Source: Agrobacterium sp. AGB01 (lineage in GTDB: Bacteria; Pseudomonadota; Alphaproteobacteria; Rhizobiales; Rhizobiaceae). From it: a stretch of 64,000 nt of DNA. The position numbers and the translations under genes were made by a program. Of the stretch, positions 47,102 through 58,224 are shown one piece after another. The stretch's first letter is position 1. The number at the start of each line of letters is the position of its first letter. Location of the stretch: NCBI RefSeq assembly GCF_014851585.1, contig NZ_JACVAB010000001.1, forward strand, positions 558,001-622,000, written 5' to 3'. Under the pieces are notes generated by a model. The model made no database searches, had not been told where the DNA came from, and saw only the letters and a program-made list of their open reading frames with translations.

Positions 47102-48616
47102 ATGAGTGAAAAGCAGAAGAAACCGCAGAAACTGAAAGCACGCTTGCCGCGTGGATTTGTGGACCGTTCGGCTGCCGACATTCATGCCACCAATGAAATG
47201 GTCGAAAAAATCCGCAATGTATACGAGCTTTACGGTTTCGATCCGATCGAAACACCGCTGTTCGAATACACCGATGCGCTTGGAAAATTCCTGCCCGACA
47301 GTGACCGCCCAAATGAGGGCGTGTTCTCGCTGCAGGATGATGACGAACAGTGGATGAGCGCCCGTTACGATTTGACCGCGCCTCTCGCCCGTCATGTGGC
47401 AGAAAATTTCAACGAAATTCAGTTGCCATTCCGCACTTACCGCGCTGGCTATGTGTTCCGCAACGAAAAGCCGGGTCCTGGCCGTTTCCGGCAGTTCATG
47501 CAGTTTGATGCTGACACGGTCGGTGCTGCCGGCGTGCAGGCTGATGCTGAAATGTGCATGATGATGGCCGATACGCTGGAAGCGTTGGGCATCAAGCGTG
47601 GCGATTACGTTATTCGCGTCAACAACCGCAAGGTTCTCGACGGCGTTATGGAAGCTCTGGGTCTGGGTGGCGACGAAAATGCTGCCCGTCGCCTCAACGT
47701 TCTCCGCGCCATCGACAAGCTCGACAAGTTTGGTCCTGAAGGCGTCAAGCTGCTTCTCGGCCCGGGCCGCAAGGATGAATCAGGCGATTTCACCAAGGGT
47801 GCGGGGCTTGATGACGGACAGATCGAAAAGGTTCTGTTCTTCGTAGGTATCAAGAATTACGCGGAAAGCGCCGCTGATCTGGCAGCACTGGTTGCCGGCA
47901 CCTCGAAGGGTGAAGAAGGCGTCGAAGAACTGAATATCATCGGTGCGCTGGTGACCAGCGCCGGTTACGATGAAACCCGCATCAAGATCGACCCGTCCGT
48001 CGTGCGCGGTCTCGAATATTACACTGGCCCGGTTTACGAAGCTGAACTGACCTTTGACGTTACCAATGACAAGGGTGACAAGGTCGTATTCGGTTCAGTC
48101 GGCGGCGGTGGCCGATACGATGGTCTGGTATCCCGCTTCATGGGCCAGCCTGTTCCGGCAACCGGTTTTTCCATCGGTGTGTCGCGCCTGATGACGGCGC
48201 TGAAGAACCTTGGCAAGCTTGGCCAGCAAAAGGCACTGGCGCCTGTATTGATTACCGTCATGGACGGTGATGTGGAAAGCATGGGCCGTTACCAGCGTTT
48301 CACGCAGGCACTGCGGGCCGAAGGCATCCGCGCCGAAATGTATCAGGGCAACTGGAAGAAGTTCGGCAACCAGCTGAAATATGCTGACCGCCTCGGTTCT
48401 CCTGTCGCCATCATTCAAGGCGGTGATGAGCGTGCGCAGAGCGTCGTTCAGATCAAGGATCTGATCGAGGGTAAGCGACTTTCCGGCGAGATCGAGGACA
48501 ATGCGACGTGGCGTGAAGCGCGTGTAGCGCAGGAAACCGTTCCGGAAGCTGAACTCGTTGCCAAGGTGAAGGGAATTCTGGCCGCACAGGCTGAAGACCG
48601 GGCACGGGCAGGGTAA
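47102..48616 (+). CDS. hisS: Histidyl-tRNA synthetase
   Basis: The 504-residue enzyme starts at ATG 47102 ([10 protein letters not shown]); an ATG three codons earlier is an alternative. It carries motif 2 ([20 protein letters not shown]), the histidine-binding region [12 protein letters not shown] and motif 3 in [14 protein letters not shown] with SIGVSRL. It ligates histidine to tRNA-His. The tRNA-His in this window lacks G-1 and carries A73, matching the alphaproteobacterial HisRS type that does not depend on G-1. It is cotranscribed with hisZ, one base downstream. Confidence 0.95.
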   Translation: MSEKQKKPQKLKARLPRGFVDRSAADIHATNEMVEKIRNVYELYGFDPIETPLFEYTDALGKFLPDSDRPNEGVFSLQDDDEQWMSARYDLTAPLARHVAENFNEIQLPFRTYRAGYVFRNEKPGPGRFRQFMQFDADTVGAAGVQADAEMCMMMADTLEALGIKRGDYVIRVNNRKVLDGVMEALGLGGDENAARRLNVLRAIDKLDKFGPEGVKLLLGPGRKDESGDFTKGAGLDDGQIEKVLFFVGIKNYAESAADLAALVAGTSKGEEGVEELNIIGALVTSAGYDETRIKIDPSVVRGLEYYTGPVYEAELTFDVTNDKGDKVVFGSVGGGGRYDGLVSRFMGQPVPATGFSIGVSRLMTALKNLGKLGQQKALAPVLITVMDGDVESMGRYQRFTQALRAEGIRAEMYQGNWKKFGNQLKYADRLGSPVAIIQGGDERAQSVVQIKDLIEGKRLSGEIEDNATWREARVAQETVPEAELVAKVKGILAAQAEDRARAG

Positions 48617-48617
48617 C

Positions 48618-49739
48618 ATGCCTTTCATCGACATGCCGGATTTTGCCGGTGAACTGCTGGATGAATTTGCCAAGCGCAAGACAGTGCGCATCGATACGCC
48701 TGTCATTCAGCCCGCCGAACCGTTTTTGGATATGGCGGGCGAAGATCTGCGCCGCCGTATTTTCCTAACCGAAAGCGAAACCGGCGCAAGCCTTTGCCTG
48801 CGCCCGGAATTCACCATTCCCGTTTGCCTTCGCCACATCGAAACGGCAACCGGGACGCCGAAGCGCTACTCCTATATGGGGCAGGTATTTCGCCAGCGTC
48901 GTGAAGGCGCAAACGAATTTTACCAAGCCGGTATCGAGGATTTGGGCGATGCGGATATCGCTGCATCTGACGCTCGCGCCATCGTTGACGCAACGGCGGT
49001 CCTTAACAGACTTTTGCCATCGCAGACGCTGTCGATAACGCTGGGCGACCAGAAGGTTTTCGAAGCGGTTGTTGCAGCCCTTGGCCTGCCATCCGGCTGG
49101 CAAAAGCGGCTTGTGCAGGCATTTGGAAATATCCAGCAACTCGAAGCCCTGCTCGAGGGACTGATCAATCCAAAACCGGTAACGGGACTGGATTCGCGGG
49201 TAGCAGGCCTGCTTGCCTCAGGCGATGAAGCGGAGCTTGTCGGTTATATCGATACCGTCATGCAGCAGACCGGTTATTCCACCAATGCAAGCCGCGCACC
49301 GGCAGAAATTGCCCGACGTCTGCGCGAAAAGCTGGCATTGGCAGCGACCCGTCTTTCCGACCATAATTTCAACACCCTGAAGACATTCCTGTCCTTGCAG
49401 GCGCCATTGTCAGGTGCATCCGAGGCACTTGCCGCATTTGCGCAGGAGGCCGGTTTGCAGCTAGGCGCAGCTCTCTCCACCTTTGATGGCCGCGTGGCTG
49501 CGTTGGCAAATTCCGGTGCGGACTTGGATAACATTCAGTACAAGGCGGCCTTCGGGCGTCCGCTGGACTATTACACCGGCCTCGTGTTTGAAATCACCAA
49601 AACTGGCAGTGTTGAAGTGCTGGCGGGTGGCGGACGTTTTGACCGGCTGATGACGCTGCTCGGCGCAACGGATCGTATCCCCGCCGTTGGCTTCTCCCTG
49701 TGGCTGGACCGTATTGAAATGGCGAGGGCTTCCAAATGA
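48618..49739 (+). CDS. hisZ: ATP phosphoribosyltransferase regulatory subunit
   Basis: The 373-residue protein is HisRS-like but lacks the tRNA-binding domain: [36 protein letters not shown] and [14 protein letters not shown]. HisZ partners the short HisG as the allosteric subunit for feedback by histidine. It starts one base after hisS and its end overlaps hisG by four bases. Confidence 0.95.
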   Translation: MPFIDMPDFAGELLDEFAKRKTVRIDTPVIQPAEPFLDMAGEDLRRRIFLTESETGASLCLRPEFTIPVCLRHIETATGTPKRYSYMGQVFRQRREGANEFYQAGIEDLGDADIAASDARAIVDATAVLNRLLPSQTLSITLGDQKVFEAVVAALGLPSGWQKRLVQAFGNIQQLEALLEGLINPKPVTGLDSRVAGLLASGDEAELVGYIDTVMQQTGYSTNASRAPAEIARRLREKLALAATRLSDHNFNTLKTFLSLQAPLSGASEALAAFAQEAGLQLGAALSTFDGRVAALANSGADLDNIQYKAAFGRPLDYYTGLVFEITKTGSVEVLAGGGRFDRLMTLLGATDRIPAVGFSLWLDRIEMARASK

Positions 49740-50431
49740 CCATCACCATTGGCCTGCCCTCCAAGGGTCGCATGAAAGAGGAATCCTCTGCCATTCTCGA
49801 ACGGGCAGGCATGAAGATTTCTGCCTTAGGCAATGATCGTTCCTATCGCGCCCGTGTTGACGGACGCGACGACATCGAGATCGCATATCTGTCTGCCTCT
49901 GAGATTGCTCGTGAGATCGGCAATGGCACCGTAGACTTCGGCGTGACCGGTGAAGATCTTGTGCGCGAAGGACTTGATAATGCCGATGGACGTGTCGAAT
50001 TTTGTGCACGCCTCGGTTTTGGTCATGCGGATGTTGTCGTGGCCGTACCTGAAATCTGGCTGGATGTCGACAGCATGGCGGATCTTGGTGATGTGGCGGC
50101 CGAATTTCGTGCGCGCCATGGACGTCGTTTGGCCATTGCCACGAAATACTGGCGTCTGACACAGCAGTATTTTTCCGGCAGCCACGGTATCCAGCTGTAT
50201 CGCATTGTCGAAAGCCTTGGTGCCACCGAAGGCGCACCTGCTGCAGGTCAAGCTGATATCATCGTTGATATCACCTCGACGGGTTCGACACTGAAGGCAA
50301 ACCACCTAAAGATCTTGTCGGACGGCGTCATCCTGCGTTCCGAGGCCTGCTTTGTGCGGGCACGCAAGCCTGAACATGCGGGCGATGCGGTGGTGAAAAA
50401 CATCATCGCACGCGTGCAGTCTGCCCTTTAG
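49736..50431 (+). CDS. hisG: ATP phosphoribosyltransferase, short form
   Basis: The 231-residue enzyme lacks the C-terminal regulatory domain of long HisG, consistent with dependence on HisZ upstream. Motifs include the N-terminal [13 protein letters not shown], then [10 protein letters not shown] and [20 protein letters not shown], which binds the PRPP. It catalyses the first step of histidine synthesis. The ATG sits in a four-base overlap with hisZ (ATGA). Confidence 0.95.
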   Translation: MTITIGLPSKGRMKEESSAILERAGMKISALGNDRSYRARVDGRDDIEIAYLSASEIAREIGNGTVDFGVTGEDLVREGLDNADGRVEFCARLGFGHADVVVAVPEIWLDVDSMADLGDVAAEFRARHGRRLAIATKYWRLTQQYFSGSHGIQLYRIVESLGATEGAPAAGQADIIVDITSTGSTLKANHLKILSDGVILRSEACFVRARKPEHAGDAVVKNIIARVQSAL

Positions 50432-50487
50432 ACTGTTGGTTTTTGTCCTGTTCATTTATGATGGCCTGCCTGAAGAGGGAGGCCATC

Positions 50488-50901
50488 ATGCATATTAGCG
50501 GGCAGTGCCACTGTGGCCATGTCAAATTTGAAGCGGAAGCCGATCCGAGCCGTGTGGGCATTTGCCATTGCACGGATTGCCAGAGACTAACCGGCTCACC
50601 CTTCCGCGTCACACTGCTCGTTCAGAGGGCAGATCTTAAAATTCTCGATAACCAACCCAAGCTCTACCGGAAGGTGGGCGATAACGGCCGTGCCCGTCGG
50701 CAATATTTTTGTCCAGAGTGCGGTTCGCCGCTGTTTACCAGCGGCGAGGGCGAAGACGAGCAGGGATGGGGAATTCGCTGGGGTAGCATCAACGAGCGCG
50801 ATATGTTGGCTCCCAAAGCCCAGATATGGGCGCGCTCCTCTGTTGCATGGCTGTCGCAGATCAACGATCTCCCATCCTATGACAAAGACTATGTGGAATA
50901 A
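50488..50901 (+). CDS. GFA-family (CENP-V/GFA) zinc-binding protein
   Basis: The 137-residue protein starts at ATG 50488 behind GGGAGG. Its Cys sets are QCHCGHVKFE near the start, ICHCTDCQRLTGSPF and YFCPECGSPLF, which bind zinc in this family. The best-known member is glutathione-dependent formaldehyde-activating enzyme, but most members have no proven reaction. The next genes encode DoxX and a glutathione transferase. Confidence 0.9.
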   Translation: MHISGQCHCGHVKFEAEADPSRVGICHCTDCQRLTGSPFRVTLLVQRADLKILDNQPKLYRKVGDNGRARRQYFCPECGSPLFTSGEGEDEQGWGIRWGSINERDMLAPKAQIWARSSVAWLSQINDLPSYDKDYVE

Positions 50902-50930
50902 AAAACCGCCGGAACAATCCGGCGGTTTTT
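50901..50930. terminator. Bidirectional terminator between the GFA gene and doxX
   Basis: AAAAACCGCCGG (50901-50912) and CCGGCGGTTTTT (50919-50930) form a 12-bp stem with A-rich and T-rich flanks, serving both convergent genes. Confidence 0.9.
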
Positions 50931-50951
50931 GTGTTTTCCAGGAAGGGCTTA

Positions 50952-51392
50952 TTAGCCGCGACGACCATCGATGGAATAGGCACCAGCGCCAACTGCTGCC
51001 AGGCCGAGGAAACCACCTGCGACCGCAATATTTTTCCAGAAGATCAAGCCGTTGAACATGGTCAGGAGGTTGTTTGCGCCTTCAGGAAAGTCGGGGACAA
51101 CAATCGGGCCATTATGGAAGACGAATGCGGTGAACAAGCAGAAGAGTGCGAGAGCAAACGCTGCGATCTTCGTTTGGAAACCGAGAAGGATAGCAAGACC
51201 GGAAACGACTTCAAAGATGCCGGCAATGTAAGCAAGCGCGGTTGCGGCAGGCAGGCCAGCGCCGGCGATCATGCCAGCGGTGCCAGATGGATCGATGAGT
51301 TTAGGAAAACCTGCGAGCAGGAACATGGCGGCAAGAAGTACGCGTGCGCCAAGCAAGATCAGGCTGTTGGTGTTGGAATTTGTTGCAGACAT
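50952..51392 (-). CDS. DoxX-family membrane protein
   Basis: The 146-residue protein starts at ATG 51392 (MSATNSN) behind GGAG. It has four hydrophobic helices with the DoxX pattern: LGARVLLAAMFLLAGFPKLI, GIFEVVSGLAILLGF, AFALALFCLFTAFVFH and AVAGGFLGLAAVGAGA. DoxX proteins act in redox and thiosulfate or sulfur stress; some pair with superoxide dismutase in membranes. It is divergent from a glutathione transferase, with a perfect palindrome between them. Confidence 0.88.
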   Translation of the reverse strand: MSATNSNTNSLILLGARVLLAAMFLLAGFPKLIDPSGTAGMIAGAGLPAATALAYIAGIFEVVSGLAILLGFQTKIAAFALALFCLFTAFVFHNGPIVVPDFPEGANNLLTMFNGLIFWKNIAVAGGFLGLAAVGAGAYSIDGRRG

Positions 51393-51482
51393 ATAAGGCT
51401 CCATGCGCCGTGTAGGCGATTGTGTGTGATGCTGAATTCTGCAACCATATTTGGATCAGTTTGTCTGTTTACGAAAGATAGA

Positions 51483-51517
51483 CGAACAAAGACGATTTGT
51501 TCGCTATTGATGAACAA
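51483..51517. promoter_or_regulatory. Palindromic operator between doxX and the glutathione transferase gene
   Basis: CGAACAAA (51483-51490) and TTTGTTCG (51496-51503) form a perfect 8-bp inverted repeat separated by 5 bp. A third half-site GAACAA (51512-51517) follows, giving a second inverted pair with TTGTTC (51497-51502). It lies about 90 bp from the doxX start and about 95 bp from the transferase start. Confidence 0.6.
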
Positions 51518-51610
51518 TAGAGATCCGAAACGATGACTTTCGGGTTTAATTGCAAGCATTAAAATATTTGCAATGCGCATACAGTCTCATAACGACCGAG
51601 GAGATGTGCC

Positions 51611-52312
51611 GTGATCGATCTTTCTGCTTTTCCTGTGACCACGCAATGGCCGGCCACCAATCCAGACATCATACAGCTTTATTCACTTGCCACGCCCAAC
51701 GGCGTGAAGGTTGCAATTGCCTTGGAGGAATTGGGGCTACCCTATGAGGTTCACAAGATCGATATAGGAACCAATGTCCAGAAATCGATGGAGTTTTTGT
51801 CGCTCAATCCCAACGGTCGCATACCCGCAATCATAGATCCACATGGGCCAAACAAACGGCCCATTGGTATTTTTGAGTCCGGTGCTATCCTGCTGTATCT
51901 CGCTGAAAAGACTGGGAAACTTTTGCCCCGCGATCCGGAGAAGCGGTATCTTGCGATACAATGGCTTTTTTTTCAGGTTGGTGGGGTCGGCCCGATGTTC
52001 GGCCAGTTTGGCCACTTCTTCAAGTATGCCTCCGACAAGGTCGCCAATAATCCATACGCGACGGACCGTTATCGTGAAGAAACCCAGCGCCTGCTGAGTG
52101 TTTTGGAAAAATGGCTGGAGCACAATCAATGGCTGGCAGGTGATGACTATTCGATCGCCGACATCGCGACATTTCCTTGGGTGCGGGGTCTGGAAGTCCA
52201 TTACGGGGCGAGGGAGGCTTTGGAACTGGAACGTTATCCCGCTGTTGCAGCGTGGCACCATAAAGCAGAATCTCGCCCTGCCAGCATAAAGGGGCTAAAA
52301 GTTCCGGCCTAG
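51611..52312 (+). CDS. Glutathione transferase, Nu-class (YghU/YfcG-like)
   Basis: The 233-residue protein starts at GTG 51611 behind GAGGAG. Typical features are the thioredoxin-like N-domain with IQLYSLATPNGVKVAIALEE and GLPYEVHKIDI, FLSLNPNGRIPAIID, then FESGAILLYLAEKTG and the helical C-domain ending WLAGDDYSIADIATFPWVRG. This is the disulfide-reducing Nu class. Its substrate is not known; it probably uses glutathione made by the gshA product encoded in this window. Confidence 0.92.
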   Translation: MIDLSAFPVTTQWPATNPDIIQLYSLATPNGVKVAIALEELGLPYEVHKIDIGTNVQKSMEFLSLNPNGRIPAIIDPHGPNKRPIGIFESGAILLYLAEKTGKLLPRDPEKRYLAIQWLFFQVGGVGPMFGQFGHFFKYASDKVANNPYATDRYREETQRLLSVLEKWLEHNQWLAGDDYSIADIATFPWVRGLEVHYGAREALELERYPAVAAWHHKAESRPASIKGLKVPA

Positions 52313-52363
52313 GAAAGGGCTGGTTTGCCCTTCCAGGGTCCCATACCCTATATCGGTTGGAGC

Positions 52364-52810
52364 TTATTGCGCAAAACGGGTCGAATAAAATGCATTCTGA
52401 CCAACAGGCACCTGAAAGCGTGGGAACATGAAGAGGCCGGTTATGCTGCCGTAAAAACGCTCTTCTTGGCCGCGAGATTCGCCTGCACAGAACACTGGTT
52501 GGCGTTTGTTGCCGTCTATTTTCACCGTTGTTGTGAAACAAAAGCGTGATGCAGCCATAGAAGCTTGCTCGAACAGGGCCAGAATGCTGGCGCGATCATG
52601 GGGATCATAACAACGCATCAGGCTAAGCAAGCCGCATTCTTTACCTTCAAGACCATGAAGTGACGACGACAGGCTGCCAAGTTCAATGATGCCGTTTGAC
52701 AGGTTGCCGGTCCATTTCTCCGAAACGCAGAGCTGCGAAAAAATTCCATGGTCCTCGTGGCTCCATGAAGGGGAAAATTCGGCATTGTTGTTTCGCGAAA
52801 TCTTAAACAC
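52364..52810 (-). CDS. PAS-like small protein, function unknown
   Basis: The 148-residue protein starts at GTG 52810. It has one globular domain: WTGNLSNGIIELGSLSSSLH, CYDPHDRASILALFEQASMA, FCFTTTVKIDGNKRQPVFCA and the final ITGLFMFPRFQVPVGQ. The strand-helix-strand order and the dipeptide style resemble the PAS sensory domains found in many rhizobial proteins. There is no transmitter or output domain in the ORF, so it could be a partner or a decayed sensor. It is convergent to the glutathione transferase. Confidence 0.6.
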   Translation of the reverse strand: MFKISRNNNAEFSPSWSHEDHGIFSQLCVSEKWTGNLSNGIIELGSLSSSLHGLEGKECGLLSLMRCYDPHDRASILALFEQASMAASRFCFTTTVKIDGNKRQPVFCAGESRGQEERFYGSITGLFMFPRFQVPVGQNAFYSTRFAQ

Positions 52811-53673
52811 AGTAGTCCCCGAATTTTATGCCGGAATGCATTCGCAGGTCTCTCGTACCTGACGATATTGGAATGCAAAATGGCACTTTAACAATTCCCA
52901 TACTCAAACACGTCGCGATGAACCCGATTTGCTGGCGTAGTTTAAGTTGTTGTTATACTTATCATTATCGCAAAGTTCCGGTACACTTGCGCGTGACACA
53001 CTTCAGATTGCGTTTTTCGCTGAAGCATGTGGCATTGCGATGCTGGTTGCTCATCATGAGAAACCTGAAATCGTGAATATTGCGAATGCGCAAAGTATTC
53101 ACTCATACGAATGTCGGCGAGTCTTGATAAATGCTTTTTGTTTTAGACGCGCTCTGAATTTTTATCTTAGAGTTGTAAATATCTGCTGTTCGCGCAGGAT
53201 TTATAGTTTCTTTTTTTTAAACGGCAATGCATTTTTGCTAAAAAACATCACATACTATGTTTTTTCCGCGATAACTCGAAAATACGACAATTTGCTGGGT
53301 TTTCAAGGGTGTTCGTCTGTCAGCATCTACCATCCGGTAAGCTCAGGGACGGAAGAAGAAAGTCCTCATACTCTATTTTTCTGCCGCAACAAGTATTTTC
53401 TAACATCAATGCTGTCCCATAATGATTCATATTAGATAATTTTGTATTTCTAATTTGTTGCAAACGGCATTTGAAACATAAAATAGTGACTGCCGTCAAA
53501 ACTGTTTTGCTGAGGTCTGAGGCAAAACTGTGAAGGGTGCGAAGTTGTAAAGGCGCCGGGCGCTCAAAAAGGCCCGATCTCACATTCCAATTGGCAAAAA
53601 CGATAAGACCTGTGTGCTGACCGTTTTTTTTAACCACGCGCATTAACGTTACAAGACGAGTATTGGCGCAAAC
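52811..53673. other. AT-rich, gene-poor region upstream of the groEL end
   Basis: About 860 bp with lower GC than the surroundings and no convincing ribosome sites. It has long T- and A-runs (for example near 53212 and 53622) and a 7-bp inverted repeat GTTTTGC/GCAAAAC at 53504-53528. A plus-strand frame 52947-53435 encodes a segment (IVNIANAQSIHSYECRRVLI) that weakly recalls a LOV/PAS core; this may be a decayed gene. I call no functional gene here. Confidence 0.55.
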
Positions 53674-53703
53674 AAAAAAAGGGCGATCCGAAGATCGCCC
53701 TTT
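53674..53703 (-). terminator. Rho-independent terminator of groESL
   Basis: On the minus strand GGGCGATC (53693-53700 reversed) pairs with GATCGCCC across TTCG, followed by TTTTTTT. It lies 25 bp past the groEL stop. Confidence 0.92.
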
Positions 53704-53727
53704 CGTATACGAAACGAGTAGGACTGA

Positions 53728-55413
<1,686 letters not shown>

Positions 55414-55438
55414 TTAAGGAAACGACGGGTTCGGCAGA

Positions 55439-55735
55439 TTAGCCGATGATACCCATAATGTCGGATTCCTTCATGATCAGAAGGTCTTCACCGTCGAGCT
55501 TGACTTCGGTGCCGGACCACTTGCCGAACAGAACGCGGTCGCCAGCCTTGACGTCGAGAGCGACGACCTTGCCGGACTCGTCACGAGCGCCGGAACCGAC
55601 GGCGACGATTTCGCCTTCCTGTGGCTTTTCCTTGGCGGTATCAGGAATGATGATGCCGCCCTTGGTCTTTGCTTCGGACTCAACGCGACGAACGACAACG
55701 CGGTCGTGAAGCGGGCGGAAAGTTGTGCTTGCCAT
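55439..55735 (-). CDS. groES: Co-chaperonin GroES
   Basis: The 98-residue protein has the N-terminal [14 protein letters not shown], the mobile loop [20 protein letters not shown] and the closing [14 protein letters not shown]. It caps the GroEL ring. GAGGG precedes the ATG at 55735. A CIRCE element and an RpoH-like promoter precede the gene. Confidence 0.98.
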   Translation of the reverse strand: MASTTFRPLHDRVVVRRVESEAKTKGGIIIPDTAKEKPQEGEIVAVGSGARDESGKVVALDVKAGDRVLFGKWSGTEVKLDGEDLLIMKESDIMGIIG

Positions 55736-55791
55736 TGTCTAATCCCTCGATCAAATGACATTCATGGATCTTGTGATCCATCTGGATAGTG

Positions 55792-55818
55792 TTAGCACTC
55801 CCTGTATGTGAGTGCCAG
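55792..55818 (-). promoter_or_regulatory. CIRCE element (HrcA operator) of groESL
   Basis: TTAGCACTC (55792-55800), nine bases, then GAGTGCCAG (55810-55818); one arm is perfect and the other has two mismatches to GAGTGCTAA. It lies 57 bp upstream of groES. HrcA represses at this site. Confidence 0.88.
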
Positions 55819-55823
55819 CGAGA

Positions 55824-55855
55824 CGGAGATAAGCAGGCTACCTGTACGAGTCAAG
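55824..55855 (-). promoter_or_regulatory. Predicted RpoH (sigma-32) promoter of groESL
   Basis: On the minus strand CTTG (55855-55852) is followed after 18 bp by CTTATCTCCG (55833-55824), fitting the alphaproteobacterial RpoH pattern CTTG-N17/18-CYTATnTnnG. Transcription would start at the upstream edge of CIRCE, giving dual control. Confidence 0.6.
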
Positions 55856-55901
55856 GACGGCCTGTCGGAAAAATTTCATGTAAAATGGTTACTGCGTCTG
55901 C

Positions 55902-57254
55902 ATGACAGATTTTTTGCGCCCCGACATTCCGACTACCCGCCCCTCATTTTTTGAGTTGACTGCGACCTTTGCCCGGATCGGCCTGCTTAGCTTTGGCGGT
56001 CCGGCGGGTCAGATCGGCATGATGCACCGTATCTTGGTTGATGAACGCCGCTGGATCTCTGAAGAGCGGTTTCTGCATGCTTTGAATTATTGCATGGTGC
56101 TGCCCGGTCCAGAAGCACAACAACTTGCCACCTATTGCGGTTGGCTTTTACATGGAAGGCGCGGGGGCATCATTGCCGGAACACTTTTTATTGTGCCCGG
56201 CTTTATCGTCATCGTGGCGCTAGCGGCAGCTTACGCGCTTTATCAGGATACCCACTGGCTGCCAGCATTGTTGTCAGGTCTGAAAGCTGGCGTTCTCGCC
56301 ATCATCATTGAAGCAATGCTGCGGGTGGCAAAACGTGCCCTTGTCAGTCGGTCTCTTGTGTATATCGCTGGCGCAGCGTTCATTTCTCTGTTTCTGTTTG
56401 GTCTGCCATTCCCGTTGGTGATCCTGATTGCCGGCGCTGTCGGTTGGTTTGTGGCGCGAAGAGCCATGACCTCCAGTGCAGCCGGTGAGCAATCACCTTC
56501 TTTAGGATGCGCGCCAAAGATCGACGTGCCGCCTTTGCACAAAAGAGCGGTCGGCCTGCTGTGTGGTCTTGCTATCTGGCAAATCCCCTTTGCCTTGATC
56601 TGGATTTTTGCGGCACCTGAAACCCTGGCGCAATTGCAAACCTTCTTCTCAAAGATGGCCGTTGTGACCTTTGGTGGTGCCTATGCAGTGCTGGCCTATG
56701 TGGCTCAGATTGCTGTAGAAACACACGGCTGGATGACAGCAGGTGAAATGCTTGATGGTCTGGCCCTCTCGGAGGCGACGCCTGGTCCGCTGGTGCTGGT
56801 ACTGTCTTACATCGGTTTTCTCGCAGCGTTCAGAAATCCCGGTCTGCTTGATCCGCTTTTGGCAGGTGTCATGGGGGCAAGTGTTGCGGCATGGGCAACC
56901 TTCGTGCCCAGCTTTATTTTCATTTTTCTTGGTGCACCTTACGTGGAAAGTGCGCGCCACAACCGCAAGCTTTCAGCCGCCTTGTCAGCAATCACCGCTG
57001 CTGTTGTTGGTGTCATTCTCAATCTTTCTGTCTGGTTTGGCCTGCATGTGCTGTTTCGTGATGTCGAGCGTATCGCGCTTGTCCCTGTCATCAATCTCAA
57101 CCTGTCAGTGCCGGTGTGGAGCACGCTGGATCCGGTTGCGCTTGCACTGTTTGTGGCCTCAGCACTGATGCTGTTTCGCTTCAAGCTCGGCATGGTGCCG
57201 GTCCTAGTGCTGTGTATCACCGCCGGTTTTGTCCGTTTGTGGGTTGGCGGTTAA
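55902..57254 (+). CDS. chrA: Chromate transporter, CHR family (ChrA-like)
   Basis: The 450-residue protein contains two homologous membrane domains of the CHR fold. The first has FARIGLLSFGGPAGQIGMMH and LNYCMVLPGPEAQQLATYCG; the second has FSKMAVVTFGGAYAVLAYVA and LALSEATPGPLVLVLSYIGF. The paired GG and PGP motifs are the family signature. It exports chromate and perhaps other oxyanions. The first hydrophobic span starts at about residue 25. Confidence 0.93.
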   Translation: MTDFLRPDIPTTRPSFFELTATFARIGLLSFGGPAGQIGMMHRILVDERRWISEERFLHALNYCMVLPGPEAQQLATYCGWLLHGRRGGIIAGTLFIVPGFIVIVALAAAYALYQDTHWLPALLSGLKAGVLAIIIEAMLRVAKRALVSRSLVYIAGAAFISLFLFGLPFPLVILIAGAVGWFVARRAMTSSAAGEQSPSLGCAPKIDVPPLHKRAVGLLCGLAIWQIPFALIWIFAAPETLAQLQTFFSKMAVVTFGGAYAVLAYVAQIAVETHGWMTAGEMLDGLALSEATPGPLVLVLSYIGFLAAFRNPGLLDPLLAGVMGASVAAWATFVPSFIFIFLGAPYVESARHNRKLSAALSAITAAVVGVILNLSVWFGLHVLFRDVERIALVPVINLNLSVPVWSTLDPVALALFVASALMLFRFKLGMVPVLVLCITAGFVRLWVGG

Positions 57255-57359
57255 CTGCCGTAACGTCAACTTGCCTTTCAATCCGGTGGCTTTTTTTCTT
57301 GCCATCAACGTTGCGCTTTGCAATGTCAGCCTCAATTGTCTTTTACCCGGAAAGTACTC

Positions 57360-58208
57360 ATGGCCCACCGCATAACCACTCTTGGCGACATTACCACGCA
57401 GTTCGACGTCATTCTGTCTGATGTATGGGGTGTTTTGCACAACGGCGTTTCGGCATTTCCGGATGCGGCCATTGCCTTGGAAGAAGCGCGCAAGGTCGGC
57501 AAGACCGTGGTGCTGATTACCAATTCTCCGCGCCCGGCGCCCGGTGTGATTGCGCAACTGCGTGCGCTTGGCATTCCCGATACCGCCTATGACCGCATCA
57601 TCACCTCAGGCGACGTGACACGTGGACTGATCGCCGAGGGCCCAAGCAAGGTTTTCCTGCTGGGACCGGAACGTGACCTGCCATTGCTCGATGGGCTGGA
57701 CGTTGAAATCGTACCGGAAGCCGACGCGGAATCGGTCGTCTGCACCGGGTTCTTCGATGATGAAACCGAAACACCTGAAGACTACACTGATATGTTGAAG
57801 GGCTTTATTGCCCGCTCCGTACCAATGATCTGCGCAAACCCCGATCTGGTGGTTGAGCGCGGCGAGCGCATCATTCCATGTGCAGGTGCCATGGCTGCCT
57901 ATTATGAGCAGCTTGGCGGCGAGGTCCGTATTGCTGGAAAGCCGCATACGCCAATCTATCAGGCCTGTCTGGCTGCGGCCGAAGAGGTTCGTGGCCCGTT
58001 TTCGCAGGAGCGGATTTTGGCAATCGGCGACGGCATGCCGACAGATGTGAAGGGTGCCCTCTCGAACGGTCTGCAATTGCTCTATATAAGCGGTGGCATT
58101 CACGCTGCGGAATATACGCTGAACGGCCAGACGGATGAGGCATTGCTCAATGCCTATCTGAAGGGGCAGGGTGCGGCGCCTGGCTGGTGGATGCCACGTC
58201 TGGCGTAA
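57360..58208 (+). CDS. HAD-superfamily class IIA phosphatase (TIGR01459-type)
   Basis: The 282-residue protein starts at ATG 57360. Motif I is QFDVILSDVWGVLHNG (Asp nucleophile), motif II is the Ser/Thr region VVLITNSPRPAPGV, and the final acidic motif is AIGDGMPTDVKGALSNG. This alphaproteobacterial family is NagD-like in layout; the physiological substrate is unknown. It lies 16 bp before ribF, so cotranscription is likely. Confidence 0.9.
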   Translation: MAHRITTLGDITTQFDVILSDVWGVLHNGVSAFPDAAIALEEARKVGKTVVLITNSPRPAPGVIAQLRALGIPDTAYDRIITSGDVTRGLIAEGPSKVFLLGPERDLPLLDGLDVEIVPEADAESVVCTGFFDDETETPEDYTDMLKGFIARSVPMICANPDLVVERGERIIPCAGAMAAYYEQLGGEVRIAGKPHTPIYQACLAAAEEVRGPFSQERILAIGDGMPTDVKGALSNGLQLLYISGGIHAAEYTLNGQTDEALLNAYLKGQGAAPGWWMPRLA

Positions 58209-58224
58209 ACAGGAATTGGCGGAA

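Noticed and set aside
51548..51567. TTAATTGCAAGCATTAA as a CtrA-type box near the glutathione transferase
   Set aside because: The spacer is nine bases, not seven.
52936..52951. TTAAGTTGTTGTTATA in the AT-rich region as a CtrA-type box
   Set aside because: The second half-site is TTAT, so the match is imperfect, and no gene follows.
53622..53660. TTAACCACGCGCATTAAC near 53628 as a further CtrA-type box
   Set aside because: The spacer is nine bases, not seven.
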